Positions 16,801 through 25,127 of a stretch of 55,546 nt of DNA are shown piece after piece. Source of the stretch: Pseudomonadota bacterium (GTDB lineage: Bacteria > Myxococcota_A > UBA796 > GCA-2862545). The translations under genes and the position numbers were made by a program. The notes below the pieces were generated by a model. That model searched no databases. It worked only from the letters and a program-made list of their open reading frames with translations, and was not told where the DNA came from. How positions within the stretch are numbered: the stretch's first letter is position 1; each line of letters opens with the position of its first letter. The stretch spans positions 1 through 55,546 of the forward strand of contig SXOB01000073.1 in the NCBI GenBank assembly GCA_005776945.1, in the 5' to 3' direction.

Positions 16801-18903
16801 TTCCAGGCCGCCCGACGCCGCTCGCTCCAACAAGTCGTTGGCGAGCTCCGGTCGGAGCGTCCGGGCGAGAGCGGCGGCCAACCAAGCCAATCCAGGTGAC
16901 TCGTCGCCCGATACGTCGCCGAGGGCGCGGAGCAGCGCGTCCAGACGTTGCCCCGGGGCGCCCCACGCCAGGACGGCATCGAGGGCGGGCTCAAACGCCG
17001 CGTCGACGAGAAGGACGCCCAACAGCGCGTCGAGGTCCCCGACCACTGGAACGGCCACAGCGCCGGCATAGGCCACCCCAGCCGACCGGTGTTGCTGACC
17101 CCATTCGCGCCAGGCGTTCGCGACGAGCGCGTTCTCTCCCTGGCGGAGCGCGCAGGTCCGGGCCATGCGCGCACCCAAGCGACCAAGGGGTCCGTCGAGC
17201 AGCGCGAGCGCCTGCCACGCCTCGGAACCGCCATTCGCGAGTTCGGCCAGTCGGACCCGCGCCAACGACTCGTCGTACCCGGCTTCCAGGCGGGCAAGGT
17301 GATGGGCACGTTCGCCGTCCACGTCGCCAGCCGTGACCAGCCCGCGGAGAACCCCATCCAACGCAGGCAGCCCGCCTTTGATTGACGCGCGCGCGTAGGC
17401 TTGTGCTGCCGCCGCTTGGTCGCCCTCCCGCTCCTCAAATGCGGCCAAACGATAGGCGACGTGCGCATCCTGCGATGCCCGGCTGCCGAGCCAGGTGCGC
17501 AGGACGGCGGGTTCCGCGGCGACACGGCGCGCCTGCCATTCGCCGTCGAGGCTCGCATGGCCAGCCGCGACCGCGCGCCCCATCGCATCCACCGCTGCCT
17601 GTTCGTCGCCGGCGGCCGCGTACATCTCCGATGCGGCGACCCAAGCGTCCGCCGCGCCCTGGCCGTCGCTCTCCGCAAGCGAGCGCAACTGCAGCGCCAT
17701 GCCGCCCGGATCCTGAAGGAGGGCGCCCATGAGGCCTGCGCGAGTGACGAGCGAATGGGGGCGAAGCGCCACGGCCGTCCGCCAATCGGCCAACGCCTCC
17801 CCTGCCCTTCCGAGGTCCTCGAGCGCCCGGGCGCGGTCGACGACGACTTCGGCGGCGACGTCGCCGTCCACCATGGTCGCCATTTGGGCCATGGCGTCGA
17901 CCATCGCCCCGATGTCGCCCCGTTCAGCGGCCAGATCCCGCAAGAGTTGGGCGGCCCGCCAATCCGTCGAATCGGCGGCGAGGGCTGAGCACAGCAACGC
18001 CTCGGCCTGGTCTGGGCGCCGCGCGACGCGGAGCGCCAGCAGTGCAGAATCGACGTCGTTCTCGGCCCGGGCCACCCCAGTCAGGAGCGGCGAACGCCGC
18101 TCAAGCCACGCGAGGGCGTCGAATCCTTCACCGTGAAGCGCGGCCGAAGCTGCGCCCTCGCCAAGGATGTCGACCGTCGCCACACCGGCATCCACCGCAT
18201 CACGAAAAAGGGCCACGGCGGCATGGCCGTCTTTCAAGCGATCGGCGTGAACTCGGGCGGCGGCCACAAGCAGAGAGCCTCTGGAGTCCACTTCGGAGAC
18301 AGCCGCTTCGGCCACAAGGCCCGCTGCGGCTGCGCGCCACGTGGCTGGTCCGTCGTCGAGGTCCAACGCAGGAAGGGAGGGTCGCCGGCGCGCTGGGCCC
18401 GTCGTCGCGCGAGAAACAGGCTCGGGCGTCGCTCCCACGCGCATGCGCAGCGGAGCCGGTTCGACGGTCCGAACGAGGGGGGTCGCCGGCACTTGGTCCT
18501 CGAACGCGTCCCCAAACGCCTCAATGTCGGGATCCGTGTGTGCATGGCCCTGCGCGCCCGACCCTTCAGTTTCCGGCGTTAAGGCCGGCGTTGGCGCGGG
18601 AGCCGCGGCCGCGCGTTCCGAAGGCGGCATCAAGCGCTCGATCGGGGTCGGCGGAAGGGTGGGAACGGTAGAAAACACGAGCGTCGGGGCGTTGCCAAGG
18701 GCGGCGACGCGTCCAAGTCCGGCTGACGGTGCTTCCACGGCAGGCGCAGAGGGGGTCGCGTCGGCCGCAGCCACATCGGCGGGAGCCTTGGGCGGCGCCG
18801 GCGGTGCGTTACCGGGCGCGTCCTCGGCTTCGTCATCCAACCAGTCGACATCATCGCCGAAGAAGTCTGCGACAACGTCCTTGTCCTTGCCCTTCTTCAC
18901 CAC
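13807..18903 (-). CDS. Giant tetratricopeptide-repeat protein (about 1,698 residues)
   Basis: The N-terminus is highly charged and disordered (residues 1-180, acidic then proline/alanine-rich). The remainder is a long array of TPR and TPR-like helix pairs. The C-terminal third has clear consensus units such as AEKAFRQLIQLSGGRG, AQKRFEKALEIFPNFAPALKGL and AQEHFERSLEFEANQPNAYLRLAELA. No membrane helix or signal is seen, so it is probably cytoplasmic. The start is GTG at 18903 or the adjacent GTG at 18900, preceded by a GAGG. It is the last gene of the Mla-type operon, 71 bp after mlaD. Such arrays act as protein scaffolds; a link to envelope lipid transport is inferred from position only. Confidence 0.85.
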   Translation of the reverse strand: MVKKGKDKDVVADFFGDDVDWLDDEAEDAPGNAPPAPPKAPADVAAADATPSAPAVEAPSAGLGRVAALGNAPTLVFSTVPTLPPTPIERLMPPSERAAAAPAPTPALTPETEGSGAQGHAHTDPDIEAFGDAFEDQVPATPLVRTVEPAPLRMRVGATPEPVSRATTGPARRRPSLPALDLDDGPATWRAAAAGLVAEAAVSEVDSRGSLLVAAARVHADRLKDGHAAVALFRDAVDAGVATVDILGEGAASAALHGEGFDALAWLERRSPLLTGVARAENDVDSALLALRVARRPDQAEALLCSALAADSTDWRAAQLLRDLAAERGDIGAMVDAMAQMATMVDGDVAAEVVVDRARALEDLGRAGEALADWRTAVALRPHSLVTRAGLMGALLQDPGGMALQLRSLAESDGQGAADAWVAASEMYAAAGDEQAAVDAMGRAVAAGHASLDGEWQARRVAAEPAVLRTWLGSRASQDAHVAYRLAAFEEREGDQAAAAQAYARASIKGGLPALDGVLRGLVTAGDVDGERAHHLARLEAGYDESLARVRLAELANGGSEAWQALALLDGPLGRLGARMARTCALRQGENALVANAWREWGQQHRSAGVAYAGAVAVPVVGDLDALLGVLLVDAAFEPALDAVLAWGAPGQRLDALLRALGDVSGDESPGLAWLAAALARTLRPELANDLLERAASGGLECAASWARVWANGSRAADAWRSVATRSRGDEAVWAWYAVAVADAQRPEGLDAVSTVLTLSPQHSGALDLRAAWQASHTDPALTLAALAADERLGLTGTLRAMALALRLGQPDVVGRVGARLAAAGHRHRVAAVLAAAAGHGDVALDLLPADAFADRADWLEFGLGRAHEALAAVKALPEAGEVWTSLSLIRLGGRCGDLDARRTGLRRLVSDERAPTCVRAACSSWLAAEGDGGSSQVAALWRAVRELRPGAIGAAVRERDARIAAVDVPGVEALFADVWPDDAMGLVRALDRLGVVDGLAERVIAVSSTVGAGDPQEIAWCFEAEPILARLGAWSALMTVYQRRAELSFDEANVAELDRRRRWVLREKLADTEAAWTFYQHLHLEHPDDRDVTEALARIAAKRGETARAVQFLSDLARGSSGPAESARLMCRIGDAWLQGGDPAAARQAWFDALDHCPDDRMALTSLKQLAEAEGDDVARIAVLQREGALLAGEARASVLREVAMLQSRGASPQEAMDAWRSVLDAQPDDAVALRRVWDLAIEARDGHAMLAVADPLLQRLPEGAERSQVCATLGAEAERQGDADAAQRWNEAAITGPAPHAGAAAALEAVHRVRLDNAGIARALTALARATEGDDRVAALHRLAVHEIDARLDKDAAVAVYERILEESPDDAVALRVVVSQLYEQGRYDRVLDLGLRLEGQLADPDADDFDGRLEVTNFLFQMGDVLRRSGRIEDAIARHERTLAMNGGHLATLEAVAPLYAARQDWASAEKAFRQLIQLSGGRGERAKIASWYVQLATIESELGRADKAQKRFEKALEIFPNFAPALKGLTILDEQRGDWSSALTRYNLIIGGAARSSDEVIDAYMSKGRLLDERLARPDKAQEHFERSLEFEANQPNAYLRLAELAMRREDYAQAAQLAETALHLNDAAGVDGIRAMLLAVAATGLAVGGNEPEATRVFSEAAGLDPELGEALGERPAGDPERVRVALRSRLPR

Positions 18904-18974
18904 GACTCACCCTCAACGGTCACGAATCTAACGGATGGACCGGCCGATCGGGCCCGGGCCGGGACGCCACCGTG

Positions 18975-20438
18975 TCAAAGTCCGATGGGGACCGCGTTGA
19001 GGAGCCATTTCACGTCGTCGTCGGCGAAATGAAAGCCGATTCCGACGAAACCTGTGCCGTACCCGTAACGGGCGCCCAACAGCACCTGCTCGGCGCCCGC
19101 CTCGAACCACACGTGACGGATGGGCTCTGCGCGCGCCGCAACACGTAGGTTGGGAAGTCCAAGTGCGTCGAAGGCGGGGTACGCGCCAAAGGCAAAGTCG
19201 AAGACATCGGCGCTCAAGCGCAGCCGATCTCGAAGCAAATACCCGCTGACGCCGACGCCGCCGCCGCTCTCCAGCACGCCAAGGCGAAACGCAACGTCTG
19301 CCCACCGCTTCGTCATCAAGAACGTGAATCGGTAGTCGTCGCGTCGGATCCACTCCGTGTAGCCGGTGCCCGCTTCCGGAAAGACGTGCTCTTCATTCGT
19401 GATGGCACCGTTCGGCGTGTCGTTGACCTCGACAATCCAACCAAAGTCCTCCTGCGGGCGGAGTTCGAGTCCAAGCGTGTTGGAACCGCCGAGACCGAAG
19501 CCGCCGTCGAGGTTGGGGGCTAGCGGGTTTCCATAGAAGAACGCAGGGTCGGCGGGCTGGCTACCTCCGTAGACTCGGCCAAGGTAGTAGACTTCCGCCT
19601 TGAGCCCGGAAAAGGACCGCACCAGGTCGCCGGCCTCTTCGACGGTCTCGTTCAGGTTGTCCGCGAGGTCACGTTCGTGGACCAGCGCGCCCAACGTCCC
19701 CTCACCTCGGTCGACTTTTCCGGTGATCGACTCGAGGTTGGCCAGCGTGGCGTCGAGCTTCTCCGTGGCGGCCTGTAGCGTGGCCAACTCGTTGCCGACG
19801 TCTCGGTCCAGGTCTTGGGTGAAATCCTCCATCGCCTCGGTCAGGCGAGCCAAAGAAGAGGCGATTCGGTCCACCTCGTCCCGGTTGGCGGTAGCCGTGG
19901 CGGCCAGCTCTCGGGTAAGCGCGTCGAGGTGACGCAAGATGCCCTCGATGGCCTCTGTGTTGCCTTCGTTTTCTGCGATGCGCCGGACGACGGCCGTGAC
20001 GGCAGCGACGTCGTCTGCAATGCGCTCGGATTGCCGGACGACGGCGTCGATGTCGCCAGGCACCTCCGCCAGCGCCAGTCGTCCCCCGTCCGCCAAACGA
20101 CCTTCCGCGTGCCCCAACTCCAGGGACACATAGCGGTCGCCGAGCAGGCCGCTCGAACGGATCGAAGCCACGGAGTCGGAGGGGATCTGCCAGACGTCGC
20201 GGATGTGGAGCGTGAGAATCGCCTCGCTTCCTTCCACCTCGATCTCGGAGATGGCGCCGACATCGACTCCCGCCAGGCGCACCGCACTCCCCTCCCACAG
20301 CCCGTCGGCGGAGGGCACCCGCAGCGTGACGGAGATTCGCGGTTCGTCGGGACGCAGGCCGTCCAGCGCCCACGCCCAACCCATGCCGATGACCACGGCG
20401 GAGACGATCACAAAGAGACCGACGCGAAAGTCGTTCAC
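18975..20438 (-). CDS. mlaD: MlaD/MCE-family substrate-binding protein with long coiled-coil and beta-rich C-terminus
   Basis: A 487-residue protein. It has one N-terminal membrane helix (about residues 5-25) and a single MCE domain (about 37-115, with GSAVRLAGVDVGAISEI and GDRYVSLEL). A helical coiled-coil of about 150 residues follows, then a beta-rich C-terminal region of about 200 residues. MlaD proteins form hexamers in the periplasm that carry phospholipids between membranes. E. coli MlaD is under 200 residues; the long C-terminal half here resembles outer-membrane beta structure and may dock at the outer membrane. The start is GTG at 20436-20438, 9 bp after mlaF. It shares an operon with the ATPase and permease of the same transporter. 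Confidence 0.9.
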   Translation of the reverse strand: MNDFRVGLFVIVSAVVIGMGWAWALDGLRPDEPRISVTLRVPSADGLWEGSAVRLAGVDVGAISEIEVEGSEAILTLHIRDVWQIPSDSVASIRSSGLLGDRYVSLELGHAEGRLADGGRLALAEVPGDIDAVVRQSERIADDVAAVTAVVRRIAENEGNTEAIEGILRHLDALTRELAATATANRDEVDRIASSLARLTEAMEDFTQDLDRDVGNELATLQAATEKLDATLANLESITGKVDRGEGTLGALVHERDLADNLNETVEEAGDLVRSFSGLKAEVYYLGRVYGGSQPADPAFFYGNPLAPNLDGGFGLGGSNTLGLELRPQEDFGWIVEVNDTPNGAITNEEHVFPEAGTGYTEWIRRDDYRFTFLMTKRWADVAFRLGVLESGGGVGVSGYLLRDRLRLSADVFDFAFGAYPAFDALGLPNLRVAARAEPIRHVWFEAGAEQVLLGARYGYGTGFVGIGFHFADDDVKWLLNAVPIGL

Positions 20439-20447
20439 CGCACCGGC

Positions 20448-21233
20448 CTATCCCTGCGACGCATCGATCGGACCCAGCAGGCTGCCGGACACGAACTGAA
20501 CAACCAAGGGGTCCGAGCTCTCCCGAATCTGCTGTGGCGTGCCCTCGACCACGACCGCACCGTCTCGCAACATGGCCACCTTGTCCGCGATGCGGAAGAC
20601 GGCGCTCATGTCATGGCTGATGATGAGGCTCGTCAGCGCCGGCTTGCGCCGTTGAGTCTCGAGGATCAACTGGTCCATTGCGGCCGCGAGCACGGGGTCA
20701 AGGCCGGTCGTCGGCTCGTCGTAGAGCAGAAACTCGGGTTCTCGCACGAGTGCCCTGGCGAGCCCGACCCGCTTGCGCATGCCCCCTGACAACTCGCTCA
20801 CGGCCCGGCGCTCCGCTCCCTTCAATCCGACCGATGCCAACAGGTCCAACACCCGGCTGCGGACCTTCGCCTCCGAGTCGCGACTGTGTTCGCGCAATGG
20901 GAAGGCCACGTTGTCGAAAACGTCCATCGAGTCGAACAGAGCCGCGTGTTGGAACACCATGCCGAACCGATTCCGAGTCGCCCTCAACTCGCGCTCGCGC
21001 ATCGCAGTGATCTCGTCATCCCCGACGAAGATGCGCCCCGAATCCGGGCGCATGAGGCCCATGATGTGCTTGAGGGTCACCGACTTGCCAGTCCCTGACC
21101 GACCAATGAGGAAGGTGATCGCCCCTCGCGGAACCAGGAGATCGAGGTTCCGAAGAACTACGTGCGACCCAAAGGCCTTGGTCACCCCCTCGAAGCGGAT
21201 CGCGGCGGCAAAGCCCGTAACAACGTCGATCAC
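20448..21233 (-). CDS. mlaF: Mla-type ABC transporter ATP-binding protein
   Basis: A 261-residue ABC ATPase that drives phospholipid transport through MlaE and MlaD. The Walker A motif is GRSGTGKS, the signature LSGGMRKR, and the Walker B FLLYDEPTTGLDP, with the H-loop in IISHDMS. The LSGGM signature and FDSMDVFDNVAFPL stretch are typical of the MlaF subfamily. The start is GTG at 21231-21233, which overlaps the mlaE stop as GTGA. All residues needed for ATP hydrolysis are present. Confidence 0.95.
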   Translation of the reverse strand: MIDVVTGFAAAIRFEGVTKAFGSHVVLRNLDLLVPRGAITFLIGRSGTGKSVTLKHIMGLMRPDSGRIFVGDDEITAMRERELRATRNRFGMVFQHAALFDSMDVFDNVAFPLREHSRDSEAKVRSRVLDLLASVGLKGAERRAVSELSGGMRKRVGLARALVREPEFLLYDEPTTGLDPVLAAAMDQLILETQRRKPALTSLIISHDMSAVFRIADKVAMLRDGAVVVEGTPQQIRESSDPLVVQFVSGSLLGPIDASQG

Positions 21234-22009
21234 GTGGATTCGGCCAACGCCAACGCGATGAAGTAATTCAGGACGAGCAGGGTCACCGAACTGATGACGA
21301 CGGCCTGGGTGGTGGCCAGGCCGACCCCGCGGGCGCCGCCTTCCGTGTGGTAGCCCCGGCTACACGCCACGACTCCGATGACAAAGCCAAAGGCCGTCCC
21401 CTTGATGAGCCCGGCTTCGATGTCGGCCCAGTCGACCCACGCGCGCAGCCGAATCCAGAACTCCGGATCCGACAGGTGGAGTTCCCAGTGCGCAACCGCG
21501 TAGCTACCCGCGATGCCCACAGCGTCAAAGAGCGCGGTGAGCAACGGCACGCTGAGGGTGGCCGCGATGACGCGGGGCTTCACCAAGTAGTTGACGGGGT
21601 CGACGGCCATCGCGTGCAACGCGTCGATTTGCTCGGTGACGCGCATGGAGCCCAACTCCGCCGCCAATGCCGACCCTGCACGGCCGGCTACCAACAGGCC
21701 CGTCAGCGTTGGCGCGAGTTCGCGGGTCAAGGCAACGCCCACGGTCCCGCCGACAAGGCCTTGGGCCCCGAAGAGGCGAAACGCCTCGTACGACTCTACC
21801 GTGAAGACCGCCCCTGTGAACAGGCCGCTGAGAAGCACGATTGGGAGGCTGTCCACGCCGATGAAACCGATCAGTCGAATCGTCTCCCGAACCCGGAAGG
21901 GCCGCACGGGTAGGTTGGCCAGCGCGAGGGCGGCGAGCGTCGCAACCCTCCCGACCTCCACCACCGATCCGACCGCGATTCGCCCGACGGCAACGACGAA
22001 CCTCGTCAA
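21230..22009 (-). CDS. mlaE: Mla-type ABC transporter permease
   Basis: An inner-membrane permease of the MlaE family, with about five to six hydrophobic helices. The conserved block ELAPTLTGLLVAGRAGSALAAELGSM is followed by TEQIDALHAMAVDP, both hallmarks of the family. The TTG at 22007-22009 was chosen because it overlaps the upstream stop (TTGA) and gives 259 residues, the usual family length; the longer reading adds arginine-rich sequence from the preceding gene's other frame. It works with mlaF and mlaD just downstream. Confidence 0.93.
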   Translation of the reverse strand: MTRFVVAVGRIAVGSVVEVGRVATLAALALANLPVRPFRVRETIRLIGFIGVDSLPIVLLSGLFTGAVFTVESYEAFRLFGAQGLVGGTVGVALTRELAPTLTGLLVAGRAGSALAAELGSMRVTEQIDALHAMAVDPVNYLVKPRVIAATLSVPLLTALFDAVGIAGSYAVAHWELHLSDPEFWIRLRAWVDWADIEAGLIKGTAFGFVIGVVACSRGYHTEGGARGVGLATTQAVVISSVTLLVLNYFIALALAEST

Positions 22010-23388
22010 AGTCGGAACTGCAAGCCGCCGATCAGGCTGGCCGTCCCCTGGGACGGGGGAGCGATCGGGGTCGACCCGAAGTCCCAAACGCCAATCTCTT
22101 GGGCCGTTGCATTCGCCCCGAAGTGGCGCATGTACCCGCCCTCAAAGAAGATGCCGACGATCGGGCCTGGGTCAATCATGAGCCCGCCGCCGCCGCCAAG
22201 GCCTGGGGTCATGCCCCCAGGCGGAAGGGGGTACGCGAACGCCTCCGGCTGCGCCACGTCGTAGGCGCTGAAGTACCTAATGAGCCCTCCCGCGTACAGG
22301 TACGGCTTGGCTGGGCCTGTCGGGACGACGGTGACGCGGACGCGCGGCGACGCTTCAAACATCACGCTGTCCAAAAGCGTTGTGTCGCTGATGGCGGAAT
22401 CGCGAATCGTGCCGTCGGCCGCTGTCTTCACGAAACCAGTCGTCAGCTCACGGCCGCCCCACTGCAAACCGAACACCGAGCCGAAGTCCACGAACGCGTG
22501 CGGAGCGTACCCGATGTAGACGCCGCCTTGGACGCGCCGCGCCTCGGTAGGGCCCTCCTGATACCAACTCTGAAGAACCGTCGTGCCCTGCAGTTGGACG
22601 CGAAGGTCGGCCTGTCGATCGACATCGCCAAGGGCGAGCCCGGCCCGGACCTCGACGATCCAACGGCCGGCGTGAGGCGTGGCTTTGTAGAGCCAATCGC
22701 GCGGGTCGCCTTCGAAACGCTCGTAGTGCCCCCGAACCCCCGCCAAGTGGCGCGGTTTGAGCCCAGACGGCAGTTTGTCCATGTCGCGCACCGCGCGGCC
22801 ACGATCCGTTTCGATGGGCTCGTCGATCTCCTCGACCGGCGCCACCGGGCTTTCGGGAAGCTCCGTCTCGTCCAATTCGGGATCAGCCGCGATTGGAGAA
22901 ACGAGGCCTGCGACAATCTTCGCCGCGGTCATCATCTCCTGGGGCGTCGGCGGCGCCGCAGCAGAGATTGCCGCCTGGGCCGCGAGCGCGACCTCATGTA
23001 CGAACACGTGTTCGCTGCCCGACGCGATGGGGACGTCGCGGACGTCCATCGGCCTGTCCATCCCTCGCTCGTAGACCTCGATGTGGCCGACCAGCGCGGA
23101 GCCGCTCCGACCGACCGAGACGACCAGCGAGATGTGGGCCGGCAACTTGGGCAAGACGTCCATCGGACAGCCCGGCGTCTCTGCGCACCGCTCCACGAGA
23201 CCAGGTCCCACCACCTTGGCGACGGCAGCGCTCCCAAGCAGGATGTGGCCATCGCCGCGCAGGCGCTCCTGCACGAGCCCGTCCAACATCACGGTGACTT
23301 GAAAGTCGTCGGGCCGTGAGGCTGTGAAGTCGGGCAGGAAGATCGGGACGGCCGCGTCCGCCACGGGTACGAACCAAGCCCACCACAT
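22006..23388 (-). CDS. Exported envelope protein with probable C-terminal beta-barrel, first gene of the Mla operon
   Basis: A 460-residue protein with the short signal MWWAWFVPVADA. Residues about 15-150 form an alpha/beta domain. A negatively charged, proline-rich linker follows (about 165-200), then about 240 residues of alternating beta strands ending in FRL. The C-terminal part looks like an outer-membrane beta-barrel (glycine-rich strands, GGLMIDPGPIVGIFFEGGYM, final GGLQFRL). It is not recognised as a named family. Because it overlaps mlaE (TTGA), it may be the outer-membrane partner of the transporter, the role MlaA plays in E. coli, though it shows no MlaA similarity. The ATG at 23386-23388 was chosen because it opens the signal peptide. 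Confidence 0.72.
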   Translation of the reverse strand: MWWAWFVPVADAAVPIFLPDFTASRPDDFQVTVMLDGLVQERLRGDGHILLGSAAVAKVVGPGLVERCAETPGCPMDVLPKLPAHISLVVSVGRSGSALVGHIEVYERGMDRPMDVRDVPIASGSEHVFVHEVALAAQAAISAAAPPTPQEMMTAAKIVAGLVSPIAADPELDETELPESPVAPVEEIDEPIETDRGRAVRDMDKLPSGLKPRHLAGVRGHYERFEGDPRDWLYKATPHAGRWIVEVRAGLALGDVDRQADLRVQLQGTTVLQSWYQEGPTEARRVQGGVYIGYAPHAFVDFGSVFGLQWGGRELTTGFVKTAADGTIRDSAISDTTLLDSVMFEASPRVRVTVVPTGPAKPYLYAGGLIRYFSAYDVAQPEAFAYPLPPGGMTPGLGGGGGLMIDPGPIVGIFFEGGYMRHFGANATAQEIGVWDFGSTPIAPPSQGTASLIGGLQFRL

Positions 23389-23411
23389 CGAAGGCACCCT
23401 GCTGCGGCGCG

Positions 23412-23438
23412 TTGACGTGCCCGCCAAGGTCCGATAAC
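23412..23438 (+). promoter_or_regulatory. Probable sigma-70-type promoter of tRNA-Thr
   Basis: TTGACG at 23412-23417 matches the -35 consensus at five of six bases. GATAAC at 23433-23438 matches the -10 box at four of six, with a 15-bp spacer. Transcription would begin about five bases before the tRNA at 23450. Confidence 0.5.
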
Positions 23439-23449
23439 GCGGCCCCGCC

Positions 23450-23525
23450 GCCGGGATAGCTCAGTTGGTAGAGCAGCTGATTCGTAATCAGCAGGTCGTC
23501 GGTTCAAGTCCGATTCTCGGCTCCA
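23450..23525 (+). tRNA. tRNA-Thr (anticodon CGT)
   Basis: A full cloverleaf of 76 bases including an encoded CCA. The acceptor stem pairs GCCGGGA with TCTCGGC. The anticodon loop TTCGTAA lies between CTGAT and ATCAG, giving anticodon CGT, which reads ACG. The T arm contains GGTTCAAGTCC. G1-C72 and C2-G71 fit the threonine identity set. The acyltransferase coding region begins two bases after the CCA end. Confidence 0.95.
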
Positions 23526-23527
23526 CC

Positions 23528-24151
23528 TTGGTCCCTCCCTCCCCCAACCGCCAGATTCCACGCCCCGGACGCGCCGCGACCGCCTTCGGGCGGCTCTGGC
23601 TCCGCGTGTTTGGCTGGCGCGTGGAGGGCGACGTGCCCGACGTTTCGCGCGCCGTCTTCGTGGCGGCGCCCCACACCTCCAACTGGGATCTGGCCCATAT
23701 GTTGGCGGCGTCCTGGGTCTTCCGCATCCGGCTGTCCTGGGTGGGCAAGCACACGCTCTTCACCGTGCCACTCTGGGGACGCTTCCTTCGGACCCTCGGT
23801 GGCGTTCCGGTCGACCGGAGGGCGCGCCATGGCTTCGTCGGGGAAGCGGCTGCCCGCATCCGCGACGCAGAAGAGGGCTGCTTACTGGCGATCCCCCCGA
23901 GCGGGACACGCAGCCGGGCGCCGCACTGGAAGTCGGGTTTCTACCACATCGCCGTCTCGGCCGGTGTGCCCATCGTGCTTGGCTCTTTGGACTATGCGAA
24001 GCGCCGAGCGGTGCTTGGGCCCGTCATCGCCCCAAGCGGCGACATCGCCGCGGATATGGACCGAATCCGTGCCTTCTACCTAGATAAACGCGGACGCCAT
24101 CCCGCCCAGGAGACGCCCGTCCGCCTCAAGGACGAGGGCGGCGCCGACTGA
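23528..24151 (+). CDS. Phospholipid/glycerol acyltransferase-family protein (PlsC-like)
   Basis: A protein of about 207 residues related to 1-acyl-glycerol-3-phosphate acyltransferases. Motif I is intact as APHTSNWD (HX4D). Motif III is GGVPVDRR. The usual PEGTRS block reads PPSGTRSR, so the conserved glutamate is a serine, followed by the family-typical WKSGFYHIA. Loss of this glutamate may weaken glycerol-phosphate binding. No ATG lies upstream of motif I. The TTG at 23528 keeps the expected leading helix (TAFGRLWLRVFGW) but has no ribosome-binding site; GTG at 23606 is an alternative. The gene starts two bases after the tRNA, so it may share its transcript. It converges on the protease gene with one base between stops. 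Confidence 0.72.
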   Translation: MVPPSPNRQIPRPGRAATAFGRLWLRVFGWRVEGDVPDVSRAVFVAAPHTSNWDLAHMLAASWVFRIRLSWVGKHTLFTVPLWGRFLRTLGGVPVDRRARHGFVGEAAARIRDAEEGCLLAIPPSGTRSRAPHWKSGFYHIAVSAGVPIVLGSLDYAKRRAVLGPVIAPSGDIAADMDRIRAFYLDKRGRHPAQETPVRLKDEGGAD

Positions 24152-24152
24152 G

Positions 24153-25127
24153 TCAGTAAACGGCGGCCGGCCACGGAAGGCGCCACCACAGGGCGACGTC
24201 CACTCGTTCTTCGGCGTCCAGCCGTACTTCCGTCCGAAGGGGCCCGGTCCGCAGACCGACCCCGCCGAATGGGACGACCTGTCGCTGCGGGACGGCGCCC
24301 TCGTCGCCTTGGGTGACGGCCGCCACCCCTGCATGCACATCGACCGAAATCGTGCCAGGGCGATGGCCGAACGCATGCCGAAGCCCGCCGGCTACAGAGG
24401 CCGGAATCCAACGCTGTTCGCCGTCGCGCCACGGAACGGCGAGCCCAAGGTCCCCCGTGACAAATGCCCGGTCCCTGAGATCCACCTCGGCCCTCAGTCC
24501 CAAGGTGGGCCGCGCGCCCAAATCGAGACCCGACCGGCCGCCGAGGCCCATCGTGACGCTGCCGCCAAGGGGAGACCCGCCATCGGTAGGCAAGGGGTCC
24601 GCCCTTCCCGCGAAGGCAAAGCTCCCCAAACGACGTGAGACAACGCCAACGATCTCACCGTTGGCGTCGACGACGGGCCCCCCCGACATGCCGGGCCCAA
24701 GGCCATGACTGAGTTGAAGGGCTCGGCGCCCCGCGGCAACGACCGTCACCGGCACCTGTACGTCTCGCAGGGTGCCTTCAAAGAAGCCACCGGGGTCGCG
24801 CGCACCGTAAGGGTGTCCATAGGCGGTCAACGCCGCTCCCACGTCCGGCGGACCCGCCACGGGCCAAGTGGCCTCGCTCCACGCCCCTTCCGACCGTTCG
24901 AGGAGGGCGAGGTCACGTCCCCGGTCCACCGCCACGACGACGGTGGCAACGCGCTCGTCGTCGACGATGACCCGCGGTCGGCCGAAGCCAGCCACGCAAT
25001 GGTAGGCCGTCAGCACCCGGCTGGGCGTCACGACCGCTCCAGCGCACGTCCGCCCCGCTTGTTCGATCCGCACGAGGCCCGCGGGCTTTGCCCAGGCCGC
25101 GACGACGAGGACCGCGAGAGCGCTCAG
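24153..25127 (-). CDS. Exported trypsin-like serine protease with beta-rich, possibly barrel-forming C-terminus
   Basis: An S1-type protease with a complete triad: His43 in TAYHC, Asp72 in RGRDLALLE, and Ser148 in GPGMSGGPV. About 150 residues of alternating strands follow (LDLGARPTLGLRAEVDL, ISVDVHAGVAAV, VGLRTGPLRTEVRLDAEE), ending WWRLPWPAAVY, which resembles a small outer-membrane beta-barrel. In-frame sequence upstream of the first GTG (25073) codes a good signal peptide (LSALAVLVVAAWA), so the start was placed at the CTG at 25125-25127, which overlaps the upstream stop as CTGA. This start is inferred. It is coupled to the thioredoxin-like lipoprotein gene. A surface-anchored protease is the likely arrangement. 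Confidence 0.78.
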   Translation of the reverse strand: MSALAVLVVAAWAKPAGLVRIEQAGRTCAGAVVTPSRVLTAYHCVAGFGRPRVIVDDERVATVVVAVDRGRDLALLERSEGAWSEATWPVAGPPDVGAALTAYGHPYGARDPGGFFEGTLRDVQVPVTVVAAGRRALQLSHGLGPGMSGGPVVDANGEIVGVVSRRLGSFAFAGRADPLPTDGGSPLGGSVTMGLGGRSGLDLGARPTLGLRAEVDLRDRAFVTGDLGLAVPWRDGEQRWIPASVAGGLRHAFGHRPGTISVDVHAGVAAVTQGDEGAVPQRQVVPFGGVGLRTGPLRTEVRLDAEERVDVALWWRLPWPAAVY

